The notes: generated by a model not told the origin, from the sequence alone. A stretch of 64,000 nt of DNA from Haloarchaeobius litoreus (GCF_024495425.1 NZ_JANHJR010000004.1:248001-312000), one strand, 5' to 3'. Shown: positions 31,909 to 41,284, counted from the stretch's first letter. Made by a program: numbers and translations.

Positions 31909-32711
31909 GCGCGGAGCTCACATCGGAGGGGCGCAGGGCCGCCTACGACCTCGCTCTCGTGCTCGCGGACACCAAGTTCATCACCGCCCACCGGTACTCG
32001 GAGTGGGGGATGCTCGGAGCCCCGGACATCGAGGAGGACATCGCGCTCTCCTCGGTCATCCAGGACGAGCTCGGCCACGCACGCAGCGCGTACCGAGCCG
32101 TGACGAAGATCGGTGCCGACGTCGAGGGTGGGGCCGACGACGTGGACGACCTGCTCTACGAGCGCGACGCCGATGAGTGGCGGTCGGCAACGGTGCTCGA
32201 CGAAAAGCTGGCGAACTGGGCCGACATCGTCGGCTCGCTCGCGTTCCTCGACTTCGCGACGGTGCTCGTCTTCGAGAACGTCCGCGACGGCTCGTTCGAC
32301 GCGCTCCAGGGCATGGCCGGGAAGGTGCTGCAGGAGGAGTCCCAGCACGTCCAGCACGGCCAGGCGTGGCTCGGCGTGTACGCGGACCCGGACCAGGACG
32401 AGTTCGAGCAGCGCGACATGCAGGCGGCCATCGACCGCTTCGTCCCCGGCGTCGCGAGCTGGCTCGGGACCGGGGGCTCGGAGCTCGTCGAGGCGGGCGT
32501 GTTCACGCGCACCAACGACGAGATGCGCGAGGAGTTCCTCTCGGAGGTCCAGACCCTCGTCGAGGCCAACGGCTACGAGATGCCAGACGTGCCCGACGAC
32601 TGGGACGACTGGGACGCATCGACCCGCCGAAACGCACCCCCGGACCCGGACTCGTTCACGGAGACCGTGGACGAGGCAACCGGGCGGGAACACCGGTACC
32701 TCGCGGGCTGA
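31905..32711 (+). CDS. paaC: Phenylacetyl-CoA epoxidase structural subunit C
   Basis: 268 aa, ferritin-like. QDELGHARSAYR and EESQHVQHGQAWL correspond to the former diiron positions; in known PaaC some ligands are lost, and this subunit supports PaaA. The order A-B-C with four-base overlaps is that of bacterial paa operons. It overlaps the zinc-ribbon gene by one base (TGATG). Confidence 0.92.
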   Translation: MSAELTSEGRRAAYDLALVLADTKFITAHRYSEWGMLGAPDIEEDIALSSVIQDELGHARSAYRAVTKIGADVEGGADDVDDLLYERDADEWRSATVLDEKLANWADIVGSLAFLDFATVLVFENVRDGSFDALQGMAGKVLQEESQHVQHGQAWLGVYADPDQDEFEQRDMQAAIDRFVPGVASWLGTGGSELVEAGVFTRTNDEMREEFLSEVQTLVEANGYEMPDVPDDWDDWDASTRRNAPPDPDSFTETVDEATGREHRYLAG

Positions 32712-32893
32712 TGAGCGACGAGACCAGGGCCGGCTCACGGCTCACGAACCAGCAGGAAGACGGCGTCGAGTGCCCGTACTGCGGCAGCGAGGAGACCATC
32801 CTCGAGAGTCCGTTCGGCAGCACGGTGTTGAAGTCCCAGTACCACTGCGAGGACTGCAACAACGTGTTCGAGCACATCAAGTTCGAGGAGTAG
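32711..32893 (+). CDS. paaD: Stand-alone C-terminal zinc ribbon of PaaD
   Basis: 60 aa with ECPYCGSEETILESPFGSTV then HCEDCNNVFEHIKFEE, the four-Cys ribbon that ends bacterial PaaD (which reads C-x2-C-G-S ... S-x-F-G-S-T ... C-x2-C-x3-F). The MIP18 domain that should precede it is in a different gene, 28916-29245, on the other strand. It is translated from a TGATG overlap with paaC, so its expression follows the epoxidase. The joint function is inferred. Confidence 0.85.
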   Translation: MSDETRAGSRLTNQQEDGVECPYCGSEETILESPFGSTVLKSQYHCEDCNNVFEHIKFEE

Positions 32894-32894
32894 G

Positions 32895-34166
32895 TCAGCG
32901 GGACGAGCGCCGGAGCCACAGGGCACAGCAGAGGCCGATCAGCCCGCTGAGTGCGGCGATGCCGAACGCGACCCGGTAGCCGACCAGCGTGTAGATGCGA
33001 CTCCCCGCAACCGTCTCACCCGTCCAGAACGCGTCGAGTGCGACACCCATCACCCCGGGGATGACAGCCGCCCCGAAGAAGCCCATCCCGTTTATCGCGC
33101 CCGTCGCCGTCCCGCTCGTCGCCCCCGAGTGACGCTCCTTGATAATCGTGAACGAGAGCAGGAAGCCGCCGTGGAGGAACATGACACCGAAGAACGCGAC
33201 CGCGACGTAGACGAGCGGCGGCGTCCCGAGGAGTGAGATCCCCGCGAAAAGCCCGGTGTACACGGTGGCGGTCACGACCGTGATGGAGGTGCGCCGGCCG
33301 AGTCGGTCGGATATCCAGCCAACCCCGGTCGAGCCGAACAGCAGTCCGAGGTTACCCGCGAGCGGGAACAGCGACGCAGTCGCCACCGAAAGGTCGTACG
33401 CGTGGACCATGTACGGCACGCCCCAGAGCCCCATGACCGTGTAGTTCGTCCCGACGGCGAAGAACATCATGACGCCGAGCACCCAGGTCGTGCGCTCCGC
33501 GAACACCGTCTTTGCGTTCCCGACCACCTGACGGACCGTGAGGTCAGGGGCGGCGACCGATGAGGAGACCGGCTCGTAGCCGGCATCGTCAGGGCTGTCT
33601 CGAACGAAGACGAGGACGCCAAGCGTCGTCACGAGCCCGACAGCTCCAAGGAACAGGTAGGTGTCCCGCCAGCCGTAGGCCCCGACAGCGAGGGCGAGTG
33701 GCGTGGTCGCGACCAGTCCGCCGAGTGCGGATGCCGACAGTGTGACCCCGGTCATCGTCGCAAACTCGTTCGCCCGGAACCAGTTCGCGCAGTACCGGAG
33801 GATACCGATGTAGACGACGCTCCCCCCGAAGCCGACGAGGGCCCGACTCAGCAGACCGAGGAGGTAGGAGTCGCTGCTGGCGAAGGCGACCGCACCGACG
33901 GCCATCACGACCGAGCCCAGCACGGTGACCCGCCGGGTGCCCCGCTGGTCGACGAGGACCCCAGCCACGAGCTGCATCGGGGCGTAGATGTAGAAGAAGG
34001 AGGCGTGGAGCAGCCCGAGTTCGGCCCCCGTCGTGTCGAACGCACTCGCCAGTGAGCCCGTCAGGACGCCCGTCGAGACACGGTGGAAGTTCACGAGGAT
34101 GAACACCGACGACAGGACCGCCCAACCGAGCAGTCGTCGTCGCTTGAACTCCCGCGACAGCCCCAT
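32895..34166 (-). CDS. Major facilitator superfamily transporter
   Basis: 423 aa with twelve hydrophobic segments. The helix 2-3 loop is GVLVDQRGTRR and the second-half loop GWISDRLGRR, both standard MFS signatures. It resembles the sugar-phosphate/aromatic acid and oxalate-antiporter type in the first helices (FHRVSTGVLTGSLA). It is convergent with the paaABC set, separated by a single base, so uptake of an aromatic acid is a fair guess only. Confidence 0.88.
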   Translation of the reverse strand: MGLSREFKRRRLLGWAVLSSVFILVNFHRVSTGVLTGSLASAFDTTGAELGLLHASFFYIYAPMQLVAGVLVDQRGTRRVTVLGSVVMAVGAVAFASSDSYLLGLLSRALVGFGGSVVYIGILRYCANWFRANEFATMTGVTLSASALGGLVATTPLALAVGAYGWRDTYLFLGAVGLVTTLGVLVFVRDSPDDAGYEPVSSSVAAPDLTVRQVVGNAKTVFAERTTWVLGVMMFFAVGTNYTVMGLWGVPYMVHAYDLSVATASLFPLAGNLGLLFGSTGVGWISDRLGRRTSITVVTATVYTGLFAGISLLGTPPLVYVAVAFFGVMFLHGGFLLSFTIIKERHSGATSGTATGAINGMGFFGAAVIPGVMGVALDAFWTGETVAGSRIYTLVGYRVAFGIAALSGLIGLCCALWLRRSSR

Positions 34167-34787
34167 GTTCGGAACTCAGGAGACATGGAGATAAAGATGC
34201 TGGCGCAGCGAGTCAGGACGAACGACGGTGCTGGCCCGCCAGGGGCGACGGGTACACCAGTATCAGATGTTAGTATATTGGGCAGAGTTATAAGGTAGCA
34301 TGTAACAATTTGCGGGCCGTCGTTCAGCTGGTTGCACGAGGTTCCGCCCGGAAGATCTCGGAGGCGGAGCTGCGATGGGGAGACACCCTGTCGATTCCAG
34401 TGGTCGATGAGTGGATATCGAACTCGAACGGACCACTCAGGCCCAGAATCCCGGATAGTTCGGGCGAAACCCCGGTAGAGGAACCTTCTTCCGACCCAGT
34501 GGACGCTGGTCGACAGGCCGGTCCGGGCGGTCCCGGAACCGAACACGTTCGCCGCAGGAACGAACCTATCTCTATCGATACATAACAATTTGATAAATAT
34601 ACAATTCTACGGGTAGTTCGTTCATGGCTCGGGCGACAGTGCGAGACACGGGACCCCGGATGCCCTCGCACTCTCGAATCTTCACGACGCCGACGGCCGT
34701 GCAGGTCGAGGCGCACCCACCCCACGACGGCGTGACTGACGATCGAATTTCGACGTGCAGATACGGGGGCAGCGACGCTGTTGGCCC
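34167..34787. other. 620-bp stretch without a convincing gene
   Basis: AT-richer than its surroundings, with TATATTG and TAAATATAC runs. The 10-mer TAACAATTTG occurs near both ends (about 34303 and 34583). Open frames such as 34310-34585 on the plus strand lack the strong GC third-position bias of real genes here, so I do not call them. It may hold promoters for the MFS gene and for the regulator at 34788, or the remains of a decayed gene. Confidence 0.5.
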
Positions 34788-35474
34788 ATGGGACTGCTCG
34801 CCGAGTTCGAGATCGACTGCGAGGTCTTACCGTTCGTCGCGGTCCTCGAAACCGTTCCGGATGCGACCATCGAGGTTGAGATGCAGTTGAACCACGGCGA
34901 CACGCCGCTGTTCTTCGCATACGTGACCGCTGACGAACAGGATGCGGTGGAGCGAGCGTTCGACGCTGTCTCGTTCGTCGGCGAGTACACCCTCATCGGT
35001 GAGGCGGGAGGGACGCGCCGGTACCAGGTCGTCCCACGCGTCAGCATGGAAGCACACATGGGTGGCGTCGTGGACGACCTCGGCGGGTTGCGCGCACTCG
35101 CCGGAGCCGAGGCAATCATCGACCACATCGAGGTGACCCGGACGGGCTGGGTTCAGGCGGGCTGGTTCGCTGATCACGACGCACTCGACGAGTTCCGCAC
35201 CTTCTGGCAGGCGAACGGCGGGTTCACGCTCCGGCGGCTCACGCGGTCTGGCGAGCCCGAACCACCGGGTGACGGGCTGACGGACCCGCAGCGAGAGGCA
35301 CTCCGGACGGCGTACGAGCTCGGATACTTCGAGGTGCCGCGCCGCGCGTCACTGGAGCGGGTCGCAGACGAGCTCGACATCGGTGCGTCGGCCGCCTCGG
35401 AGCGCATCCGTCGCGCCCAGACCCACCTCGTCGAGACCACAGTCGCGTCGACGTGGCCACCACTCCCGGAGTGA
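34788..35474 (+). CDS. Bat-type HTH transcriptional regulator
   Basis: 228 aa from the ATG at 34788. The C-terminal HTH_10 domain is clear: LTDPQREALRTAYELGYFEV, then RRASLERVADELDIGASAASERIRRAQ. The N-terminal about 160 residues are an uncharacterised sensor domain without PAS/GAF motifs that I can recognise. Relatives of bacterio-opsin activator regulate nearby metabolic genes. It precedes a hydrolase by 79 bp and flanks the catabolic region, so it may control part of it. Confidence 0.87.
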   Translation: MGLLAEFEIDCEVLPFVAVLETVPDATIEVEMQLNHGDTPLFFAYVTADEQDAVERAFDAVSFVGEYTLIGEAGGTRRYQVVPRVSMEAHMGGVVDDLGGLRALAGAEAIIDHIEVTRTGWVQAGWFADHDALDEFRTFWQANGGFTLRRLTRSGEPEPPGDGLTDPQREALRTAYELGYFEVPRRASLERVADELDIGASAASERIRRAQTHLVETTVASTWPPLPE

Positions 35475-35553
35475 GGAGATCCCCGGGTACTTGAAACACC
35501 GGACAGTTGCGAGTCACACTGAGGGCGGAGCCCGCCGACCATTCGGGTAAAGT

Positions 35554-36363
35554 ATGAAGCGCGTAACGTCAGCAGACGGGACACGCATCGTCTACGACCG
35601 ACACGGGGAGGGCCCCCCGATGGTGCTCCTCCACGGTGACGCGACGGGGAAGGAGTACTGGAAGCCCGTTACTCCCCTGCTCTCCGGGGAGTACACACTC
35701 ACGATCTCCGACCGACGCGGTCGAGGGCGGAGCGGCGACACAGAGCCGTACAGCCTCCAGCGAGAGATCGAGGACGCCCGGGCGGTCATCGACTCGGTCG
35801 ACGGCGAACCGGTCGTATTCGGTCACTCGTTCGGCGGCCTCCAGGCCATCGAGGCGGCCCGAGACCGAGCCGTTCGGGCAGTCGTAGCGTACGAGCCCGC
35901 AATCCTCGTCGGCGAGTACCGCGAGCAGGCAGACCTCGCAGCACGGATGCAGGAACGACTCGACGCCGGGGACCCCGAGGGCGCGATGAAGCGCCACGTG
36001 AAGGAGGTCATCCACGGCGGCGAGCTCGAAGGTGCGGCGCTCGACGAGTGGCTGGAGGAGTGGCCGGTCTGGCCGGAGTACGTCACGTTCGTCGAGGACT
36101 CGGTGCGGATGAACCGGGCACTCGAGAGCTACGAACTCCCGGAACGGATCGACCTCGAAGCGCCCACGCTGCTCCTGACCGGGACCGAGGCACCGTCGCA
36201 CCTCCGCGACGGGGTCCGGGCGGCACACGAGTCGCTCGTGGACAGTCGGCTGGTCGAGTTCGACGGCCTCAGCCATATGGGACCGAACGAGGCCCCCGAG
36301 CAGGTCGTCGAGACGGTCCGGTCGTTCCTCGCAGCCACCGACGCCGAGGCGACGACCGACTGA
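35554..36363 (+). CDS. Alpha/beta-fold hydrolase
   Basis: 269 aa. Motifs: VLLHGDATGKEYW (oxyanion), GHSFGG with the nucleophile Ser, and GLSHMGPNEAP with the His near the end; the acid is probably in LLTGTEAP. Similar to non-haem chloroperoxidase or aromatic ring-cleavage hydrolases. It follows the bat-type regulator on the same strand. No further inference on substrate is possible. Confidence 0.85.
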   Translation: MKRVTSADGTRIVYDRHGEGPPMVLLHGDATGKEYWKPVTPLLSGEYTLTISDRRGRGRSGDTEPYSLQREIEDARAVIDSVDGEPVVFGHSFGGLQAIEAARDRAVRAVVAYEPAILVGEYREQADLAARMQERLDAGDPEGAMKRHVKEVIHGGELEGAALDEWLEEWPVWPEYVTFVEDSVRMNRALESYELPERIDLEAPTLLLTGTEAPSHLRDGVRAAHESLVDSRLVEFDGLSHMGPNEAPEQVVETVRSFLAATDAEATTD

Positions 36364-36525
36364 GCGGGTTCGACGGCTCCGTCTCGGGGGAGGTGCGCAC
36401 CCGGCGGGTGACGTTCGCGTCGGGGGACGGGTCCGACGGGGACGGCGGCGAGTGACTCTCTCCGGGTGAGAATCGCGGGCCTGCTATATCTCCGCTGGGA
36501 GCGTACTAGAGGACGGTGACCAGCG

Positions 36526-37164
36526 ATGACCAGAACGACCACCTACACCGAACCCACTGCGAACCGCTCGCTCACGGAGTACGACGACCGCACCGTCGCG
36601 GGCCTGCTGCTGTTCGTACTGGGTGCCGGGTTCATGACCGCACTCATGCTCGCCGCGGCCCTCGTCCCGGGCTACGACTTCCGTGGCGGAGTCATCAGCG
36701 ACCTCGGCGTGTTCAGCGAGTCCGCACTGCTGTTCAACGGCGGCCTCCTCGTGGTCGGCGTGTTGAACCTCGCTGGCGGCTATCTGCTGTACCGTCGCCA
36801 CGGCAAGACCTGGCTGCTCGCCATCTACGCCCTCGCGAGCGTCGGCGCCGTCGGCACGGGGCTGTTCCCGCTCAACACCGGTGACGCGCACTCGCTGTTC
36901 GCGCTCCTGGCCTTCCTGTTCTTCAACCTGGAGGCGATCGGGACCGCGACCCTGCTCCGCGGCGCGATGCGCGCGCTCTCCGTCCTCGCGGGCGTCCTGG
37001 GCATCGTCTTCCTCGTCCTCATGGCGGTCGGGGACGGTGGAAACACCGCCGCCTTCGGCCCCATCGGCCACGGTGGCACCGAGCGCATGATCGTCTACCC
37101 AGTGATGCTCTGGCTGGTCGCCTTCGGCGGCTCCCTGCTCGGGGGCGGCGCAGTCGGGGAGTAA
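36526..37164 (+). CDS. DUF998-type six-helix membrane protein
   Basis: 212 aa, mostly hydrophobic with six transmembrane segments. The DUF998-like pattern is seen in DFRGGVISDLGVFSESALLFNGGLL and the charged loop GGTERMIVYPVMLW before the last helix. The function is not known. The start at 36526 follows an AT-rich TGCTATATC element about 40 nt upstream. Confidence 0.82.
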   Translation: MTRTTTYTEPTANRSLTEYDDRTVAGLLLFVLGAGFMTALMLAAALVPGYDFRGGVISDLGVFSESALLFNGGLLVVGVLNLAGGYLLYRRHGKTWLLAIYALASVGAVGTGLFPLNTGDAHSLFALLAFLFFNLEAIGTATLLRGAMRALSVLAGVLGIVFLVLMAVGDGGNTAAFGPIGHGGTERMIVYPVMLWLVAFGGSLLGGGAVGE

Positions 37165-37264
37165 CCGCGGCTTACTGCGCGGAAAGACGTTCGTTCTCCG
37201 ACCGAAATCTGGGAACCGGATGGCTCCGTAGCAAGTCGTCAGATGACGGACCCCGTCGGCCTGG

Positions 37265-37486
37265 ATGGACGCGACGAACCGGCACGGTACGGCGAGGACC
37301 ACTCGGAGCTACTACACCGTCGAGTTCACCAGCGAGGACTGCACGTACGTCGGCTTCGCGGTCGACAAGACCGTGAACTCGGAGTACGCCGACCGGGACG
37401 TGGTCGCGGCCTATCGCGTCCCCGAAGGCACGGTGGAACTGGAGGACCTGATGGGTGCCTATCGGCGACGCCACCCGTCTCGGTAG
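37265..37486 (+). CDS. Small hypothetical protein
   Basis: 73 aa with a compact alpha/beta-looking sequence (YYTVEFTSEDCTYVGFAVDKT, then VVAAYRVPEGTVELEDLMGAY) and codon use like its neighbours. I do not recognise the family. It ends 4 bp before the stop of the convergent CNNM gene. Confidence 0.6.
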   Translation: MDATNRHGTARTTRSYYTVEFTSEDCTYVGFAVDKTVNSEYADRDVVAAYRVPEGTVELEDLMGAYRRRHPSR

Positions 37487-37490
37487 CCGG

Positions 37491-38561
37491 TCAGGCCCCG
37501 GTTCTCGTGCCCAACTCCACGTCGAGCGGGTCCTCTATCTCCCCCATCACCGCCTCCAGCGCGTCGGTGGCGGTGATGAGCCCGACCGTCGTGCCGTCCT
37601 CGACCACGAGCGCCAGCTCCTGGTGCTCGCGCTGGAAGGTGTCTACCGCGTCGCTGATCTTCGTCCCCGCGTCGATGACCAGCGGCTCGGCGGCCACGTC
37701 CTCCCAGCTCGCAGTCCCCGCCCGGAGGTCGTCGATGTGGTCGACGACCGCGGGGACGTAGACGATGCCGAGGAACTCGTCGGGGCCGTCACCGACGAGC
37801 GGGAACCGGGTGTGGGGGCTCGACCCGATCCGGCCGAGGTTCTCCTCGACGGTGGCGGTCCGCGAGAGGAACACGACCTCGTCCACGTCGGTCATCACCT
37901 CCCGGACCGACCGGCCACCGACGGTGAAGGCGTTGAGTATCTCCTGCTTGCGCTCGTCGCTGAGCCCGCCACGGTCCAGCAGCGAGCCGAGACGGTTCCG
38001 CAGTTCCGCGCGCGACTCCACCCGGTCGGACTCGGTCTCCAGCCACGCGCCGGTCATCTCGACGCCGAACAGACCGAGCGTCCACTTCGCGACACCGTCA
38101 CCGACGTAGATGGCGGGCGAGACGAGCGTGGCGAACCAGTACAGTGGTCTCGCCCCGTACCGCGCCACGAACTTCGTCCGCTCGACGCCGAGGTAGGTCG
38201 GTGTCTGCTCGCCGTGGGTCAGGTGGAGCAGGTTGATGATGAGGAACGCGAGTGCGCCACCCGCACCGACCGAAGCCAGCGCGGTGTTCTCGAGGAACGG
38301 CTCGAAGAGGGCCGCGAGTGCGGGCTCGGCGACGATGCCGACCGCGATGCTCGACGCCGTGATACCGACCTGACAGCTCGTCAGGTAGATCTCCAGGTCG
38401 TTCGTCATCTCCCACGCACGGCGGAGTCCGGGGGTGTCGAACTCCGATTCGGGGTACTGTCGGACCCTCGTGAGCGCGAACTCGATAGCGACGAAGAAGC
38501 CGTTCGCGAGGATGAGCAGCAGGCCGGCGACGAGACGGCCCACCAGCTCGAACTCGTTCAT
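37491..38561 (-). CDS. CNNM/hemolysin C-like membrane protein with CBS pair
   Basis: 356 aa from the ATG at 38561. It has an N-terminal DUF21-type membrane domain with four helices (LLILANGFFVAIEFALTRVR, then TSCQVGITASSIAVG) and two CBS repeats at about 210-340 (VREVMTDVDEVVFL, ELALVVEDGTTVGLITATD). Relatives transport or sense Mg2+. The C-terminal CorC/HlyC transporter-associated domain seen in longer homologues is absent. Confidence 0.9.
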   Translation of the reverse strand: MNEFELVGRLVAGLLLILANGFFVAIEFALTRVRQYPESEFDTPGLRRAWEMTNDLEIYLTSCQVGITASSIAVGIVAEPALAALFEPFLENTALASVGAGGALAFLIINLLHLTHGEQTPTYLGVERTKFVARYGARPLYWFATLVSPAIYVGDGVAKWTLGLFGVEMTGAWLETESDRVESRAELRNRLGSLLDRGGLSDERKQEILNAFTVGGRSVREVMTDVDEVVFLSRTATVEENLGRIGSSPHTRFPLVGDGPDEFLGIVYVPAVVDHIDDLRAGTASWEDVAAEPLVIDAGTKISDAVDTFQREHQELALVVEDGTTVGLITATDALEAVMGEIEDPLDVELGTRTGA

Positions 38562-38700
38562 GGTCGACGCTTCTCGTGCGGCCATCAAGGTTCTGCTGAC
38601 AGTTCCCAGGTTCTGGGGTCGACGCGGGAACGGGTGGCGGGCTCCCAGCAGTCGGGAATCGACCGAAGTGGCTTATTTCCACGACACCTACATCCACACG

Positions 38701-39147
38701 ATGTACGACAGAATCCTTCTTCCGACGGACGGTGACACCAGCACGACGGACGCCACCCGTCACGCCATCGACCTCGCTGCGGCCACCGGCGCGACGCTCT
38801 CGGTGCTGTACGTCGTCGACGAGGACATCTACGGTGCCTATCCGGGTGACGAGTACGTCCACGACCACGAGGGAGCCGAGGCCGGACTCGAGGAGGCCGG
38901 GCAGGCCGAACTCGACGCTGTTCGAGAGCGGGCCGAGGACGTCGGCGTGGCAGTCGAGACGGCGATGCGCTACGGCCACCCGCACGAGGAGATCCTGGAC
39001 TTCGTCGCCGAGAGCGGAACCGACCTCGTGGTGATGGGGACGAAATCCCGTTCCGGCGAGTACCGACAGCTGCTCGGCAGCGTCACCGACCGCGTCGTCC
39101 GTCTCTCCGACGTGCCGGTGACCGTCGTCAAGACCGAGGCCGAGTAA
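38701..39147 (+). CDS. Universal stress protein, UspA family
   Basis: 148 aa. MYDRILLPTDGDTSTTDATRHAIDLA and LVVMGTKSRSGEYRQLLGSVTDRVV give the UspA fold; the ATP motif G-T-K-S-R-S-G-x-L-L-G-S is close to G-x2-G-x9-G-S. It is divergent from the CNNM gene, with a TTATTT box near 38672 placed for a leaderless start. Confidence 0.9.
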   Translation: MYDRILLPTDGDTSTTDATRHAIDLAAATGATLSVLYVVDEDIYGAYPGDEYVHDHEGAEAGLEEAGQAELDAVRERAEDVGVAVETAMRYGHPHEEILDFVAESGTDLVVMGTKSRSGEYRQLLGSVTDRVVRLSDVPVTVVKTEAE

Positions 39148-39271
39148 ACCCCGTCGAGAGGTCGGGTGACCCCTGTCGACGGTTCGGGTGGCGCAGCAGT
39201 CGGAGACCGGTCGTCCTGCGAACTGATTTTCTAGAGGCCTCGGGACCGATGACAAAACGATTATTACGAAC

Positions 39272-39288
39272 CATCTCGAATCGAGATG
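39272..39288. promoter_or_regulatory. Palindrome CATCTCGA-A-TCGAGATG in front of a HalOD1 gene
   Basis: Eight-base arms around one centre base, just downstream of a TATA-like GATTATTACG at 39258-39267, the place where archaeal repressors block initiation. The gene start at 39437 would then have a leader of about 150 nt. Confidence 0.4.
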
Positions 39289-39436
39289 CACCCCTTGGGG
39301 ACGTTCGTATCCGTCGCTCGCTCCGGCAGCGACCCGGGCACAGTCCGCTGCCGAACGTGTGCGGAACTCTGGGCGGTGTTGCCGCCCCACGAACGCTCGC
39401 ATGACACGGGGAGCATGGGGAAATAGGTGTCAGCTA

Positions 39437-39721
39437 ATGCAAGACGATAGCCAAACGAACACGGGCAATACCGAACGCCAGCAGTACGATTTCGAGGGGA
39501 CCAATCCTGCAGTGGCAGTCATCCAGACACTGGCCGACGCGACGGGCGAGGAGCCGACCGAACTGGAGTCGCTGTTCGACCACATCGATCCGGACGCCCT
39601 GAACACACTTCTGCTATCGAGCAACGGCTCGGGGCCAGTCACGACGGTCTCGTTCACCGTCGCGGACCGACGCGTGAAGGTCGGATGCGACGGCTTCGTC
39701 GTCGTCACGGAGACGGATTGA
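39437..39721 (+). CDS. HalOD1 output-domain protein
   Basis: 94 aa from the ATG at 39437. After a hydrophilic start it has the HalOD1 pattern: AVAVIQTLADATG, then LESLFDHIDPDALNTLLLS and VSFTVADRRVKVGCDGFVVV. The domain is haloarchaeal and is thought to act as an output or signalling module; the biochemical role is unknown. Two further copies lie at 41285 and 57667. Confidence 0.8.
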   Translation: MQDDSQTNTGNTERQQYDFEGTNPAVAVIQTLADATGEEPTELESLFDHIDPDALNTLLLSSNGSGPVTTVSFTVADRRVKVGCDGFVVVTETD

Positions 39722-39800
39722 GAACGGTGTCCAGGTACCAGTGCGGGCTGCGTCCGGGAGCGGCCGCGCTACCGGGACGGAAGCGCCAGTACGGACCCGG

Positions 39801-41024
39801 CTAGCGGCCCGTCCGTCGGGCAGCCGCGACCAGTGCCACCGCGAGCACTGCGACCAGACCGAGGAGTACACCGAAGCCCGGCGAGCCGCCGTTTCCGTCA
39901 GTCGGGGTGGCGGTCGGTGCCGCGGTGGTCGAGGCGGGTCCGTCCGTCCCGGGCCCCGAGGTCTGCGTCGACGTTGGCGTCGGAGTGGCCGTCGCCGTGG
40001 GCGTCGGAGTCTCCGTGTTCGGGGAGGAGCCGGCGACCATGCTCTCGTTCACGACCACGAGATCGCTGACGGTCGTGGTCGAACCATCCTCGGCGAACGC
40101 GGTGACCGTGACACTCCGGAGGCCGGTCTGTTCGAACTCGTGGACGACGGTATCGGACATGGTCCGCTGGTCCGTCTGCCCGTCGCCGTTCCAGTCCCAC
40201 TCGTACGCGGTGACGGAGCCGTTCGCGTGGCTCGCGTCGACCTGGAACTCCATCGCACCGCCGTTCTGGACGACCGTCCGGTCCATGGTGGCCATGGGTG
40301 AGACACCGTCCGGACAGCCACCGGCGCGCACGCGGACGTCGTTGTTCATACTGAGCTGCTGGACGCCGCCGTCGGCGGAGCGCAGGTACCAGGTCTCGGT
40401 CCGGTTCTCGCCGCGCGCCCAGCTCCAGCTCTCCCACTTGTCGGCAGCCTCGTTGAAACCGGGGTCGATGGTCAACCAGGAGCCGTTCGTGGCAGCTATC
40501 CCCCGGAAGGCTGCGCCGTCGTTGCGCTCGCCCGACCACTTCCAGTCGATGCTGGCCTCGGTGCCGTTCGCGAAGTAGTCGAAGTTGTCCTCGCTGCCCG
40601 GGTACCCGTCGTCCTCGACCGCCCACTCACCGCTCTGGGGCAGCCCGTAGATGTCGAACGTGATGGTACCGCCGTGGGCACCACCGATCCTGTCGTGGAC
40701 CATGACCATGCTCGTTCCCTGGCTCCCCTCGTAGAACGCCAGAAGGGAGTCCTGGTTGTCCTGCATCGACCGGGTGCCGTAGGAGCCCCACTCGTCGCCG
40801 GGTGGGGTCGTGTTCGGGGTGCGGTAGTCGTAGAACTCGGACACTGTGGAACTGCCGTCACCGTAGGTCGAGACCTCCCAGCACTGGTCGCCCTGCGCGA
40901 CCGCGACGGTCTCGCCGGGGGGTGCCGTGGCGACGGCGGCGACTGATACGCTCGTCATGACCATCGCACAGGTGAGCGCGACGGTCACGACGAATCGGCG
41001 TTTCGTTGGATCGTTCGGGGACAT
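39801..41024 (-). CDS. Secreted PKD-domain protein with PGF-type C-terminal sorting tail
   Basis: 407 aa. The signal peptide is about residues 8-35 (FVVTVALTCAMVMTSVSVAAVA). A roughly 200-residue domain with two cysteines (DQCWEVS and GGCPDG) is followed by a PKD-like domain (AYEWDWNGDGQTDQ) and a Thr/Pro-rich linker. The C-terminus is GGSPGFG, a hydrophobic helix and RRTGR, as in archaeosortase-processed surface proteins. It shares the N-terminal domain and architecture with the protein at 59204. Function unknown. Confidence 0.85.
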   Translation of the reverse strand: MSPNDPTKRRFVVTVALTCAMVMTSVSVAAVATAPPGETVAVAQGDQCWEVSTYGDGSSTVSEFYDYRTPNTTPPGDEWGSYGTRSMQDNQDSLLAFYEGSQGTSMVMVHDRIGGAHGGTITFDIYGLPQSGEWAVEDDGYPGSEDNFDYFANGTEASIDWKWSGERNDGAAFRGIAATNGSWLTIDPGFNEAADKWESWSWARGENRTETWYLRSADGGVQQLSMNNDVRVRAGGCPDGVSPMATMDRTVVQNGGAMEFQVDASHANGSVTAYEWDWNGDGQTDQRTMSDTVVHEFEQTGLRSVTVTAFAEDGSTTTVSDLVVVNESMVAGSSPNTETPTPTATATPTPTSTQTSGPGTDGPASTTAAPTATPTDGNGGSPGFGVLLGLVAVLAVALVAAARRTGR

Positions 41025-41255
41025 TCGCCTCGCACTTTCCCGAACGAAGGGTTTGTAATCGTGCGGTTACCTCGCTCCTCGCTGAACCTGGTCGAACCGC
41101 GACCGTCCCACTCGGAGGATAGGAGTCGACTAACCCGTTGTCGGTGGGGTCTCGCGAGGGAAGTCGGATGGATGCCACATCATGGCAGAAATTCAGTAAT
41201 ATTCTCGTGCGGGGGAGCAGCACCCTCCTCCTGCGGTTCGGTCGCCCAACAGTGC

Positions 41256-41263
41256 TTTATTTA
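41256..41263 (+). promoter_or_regulatory. TATA-like element for a HalOD1 gene
   Basis: TTTATTTA is centred about 26 nt before the ATG at 41285 and argues for that start rather than in-frame ATGs further upstream. Confidence 0.5.
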
Positions 41264-41284
41264 TGCGGTGTGTTTACTTATCAT

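Noticed and set aside
34310-34585. 91-codon frame before the bat-type regulator
   Set aside because: Third-position GC is much lower than in real genes here and no domain is visible.
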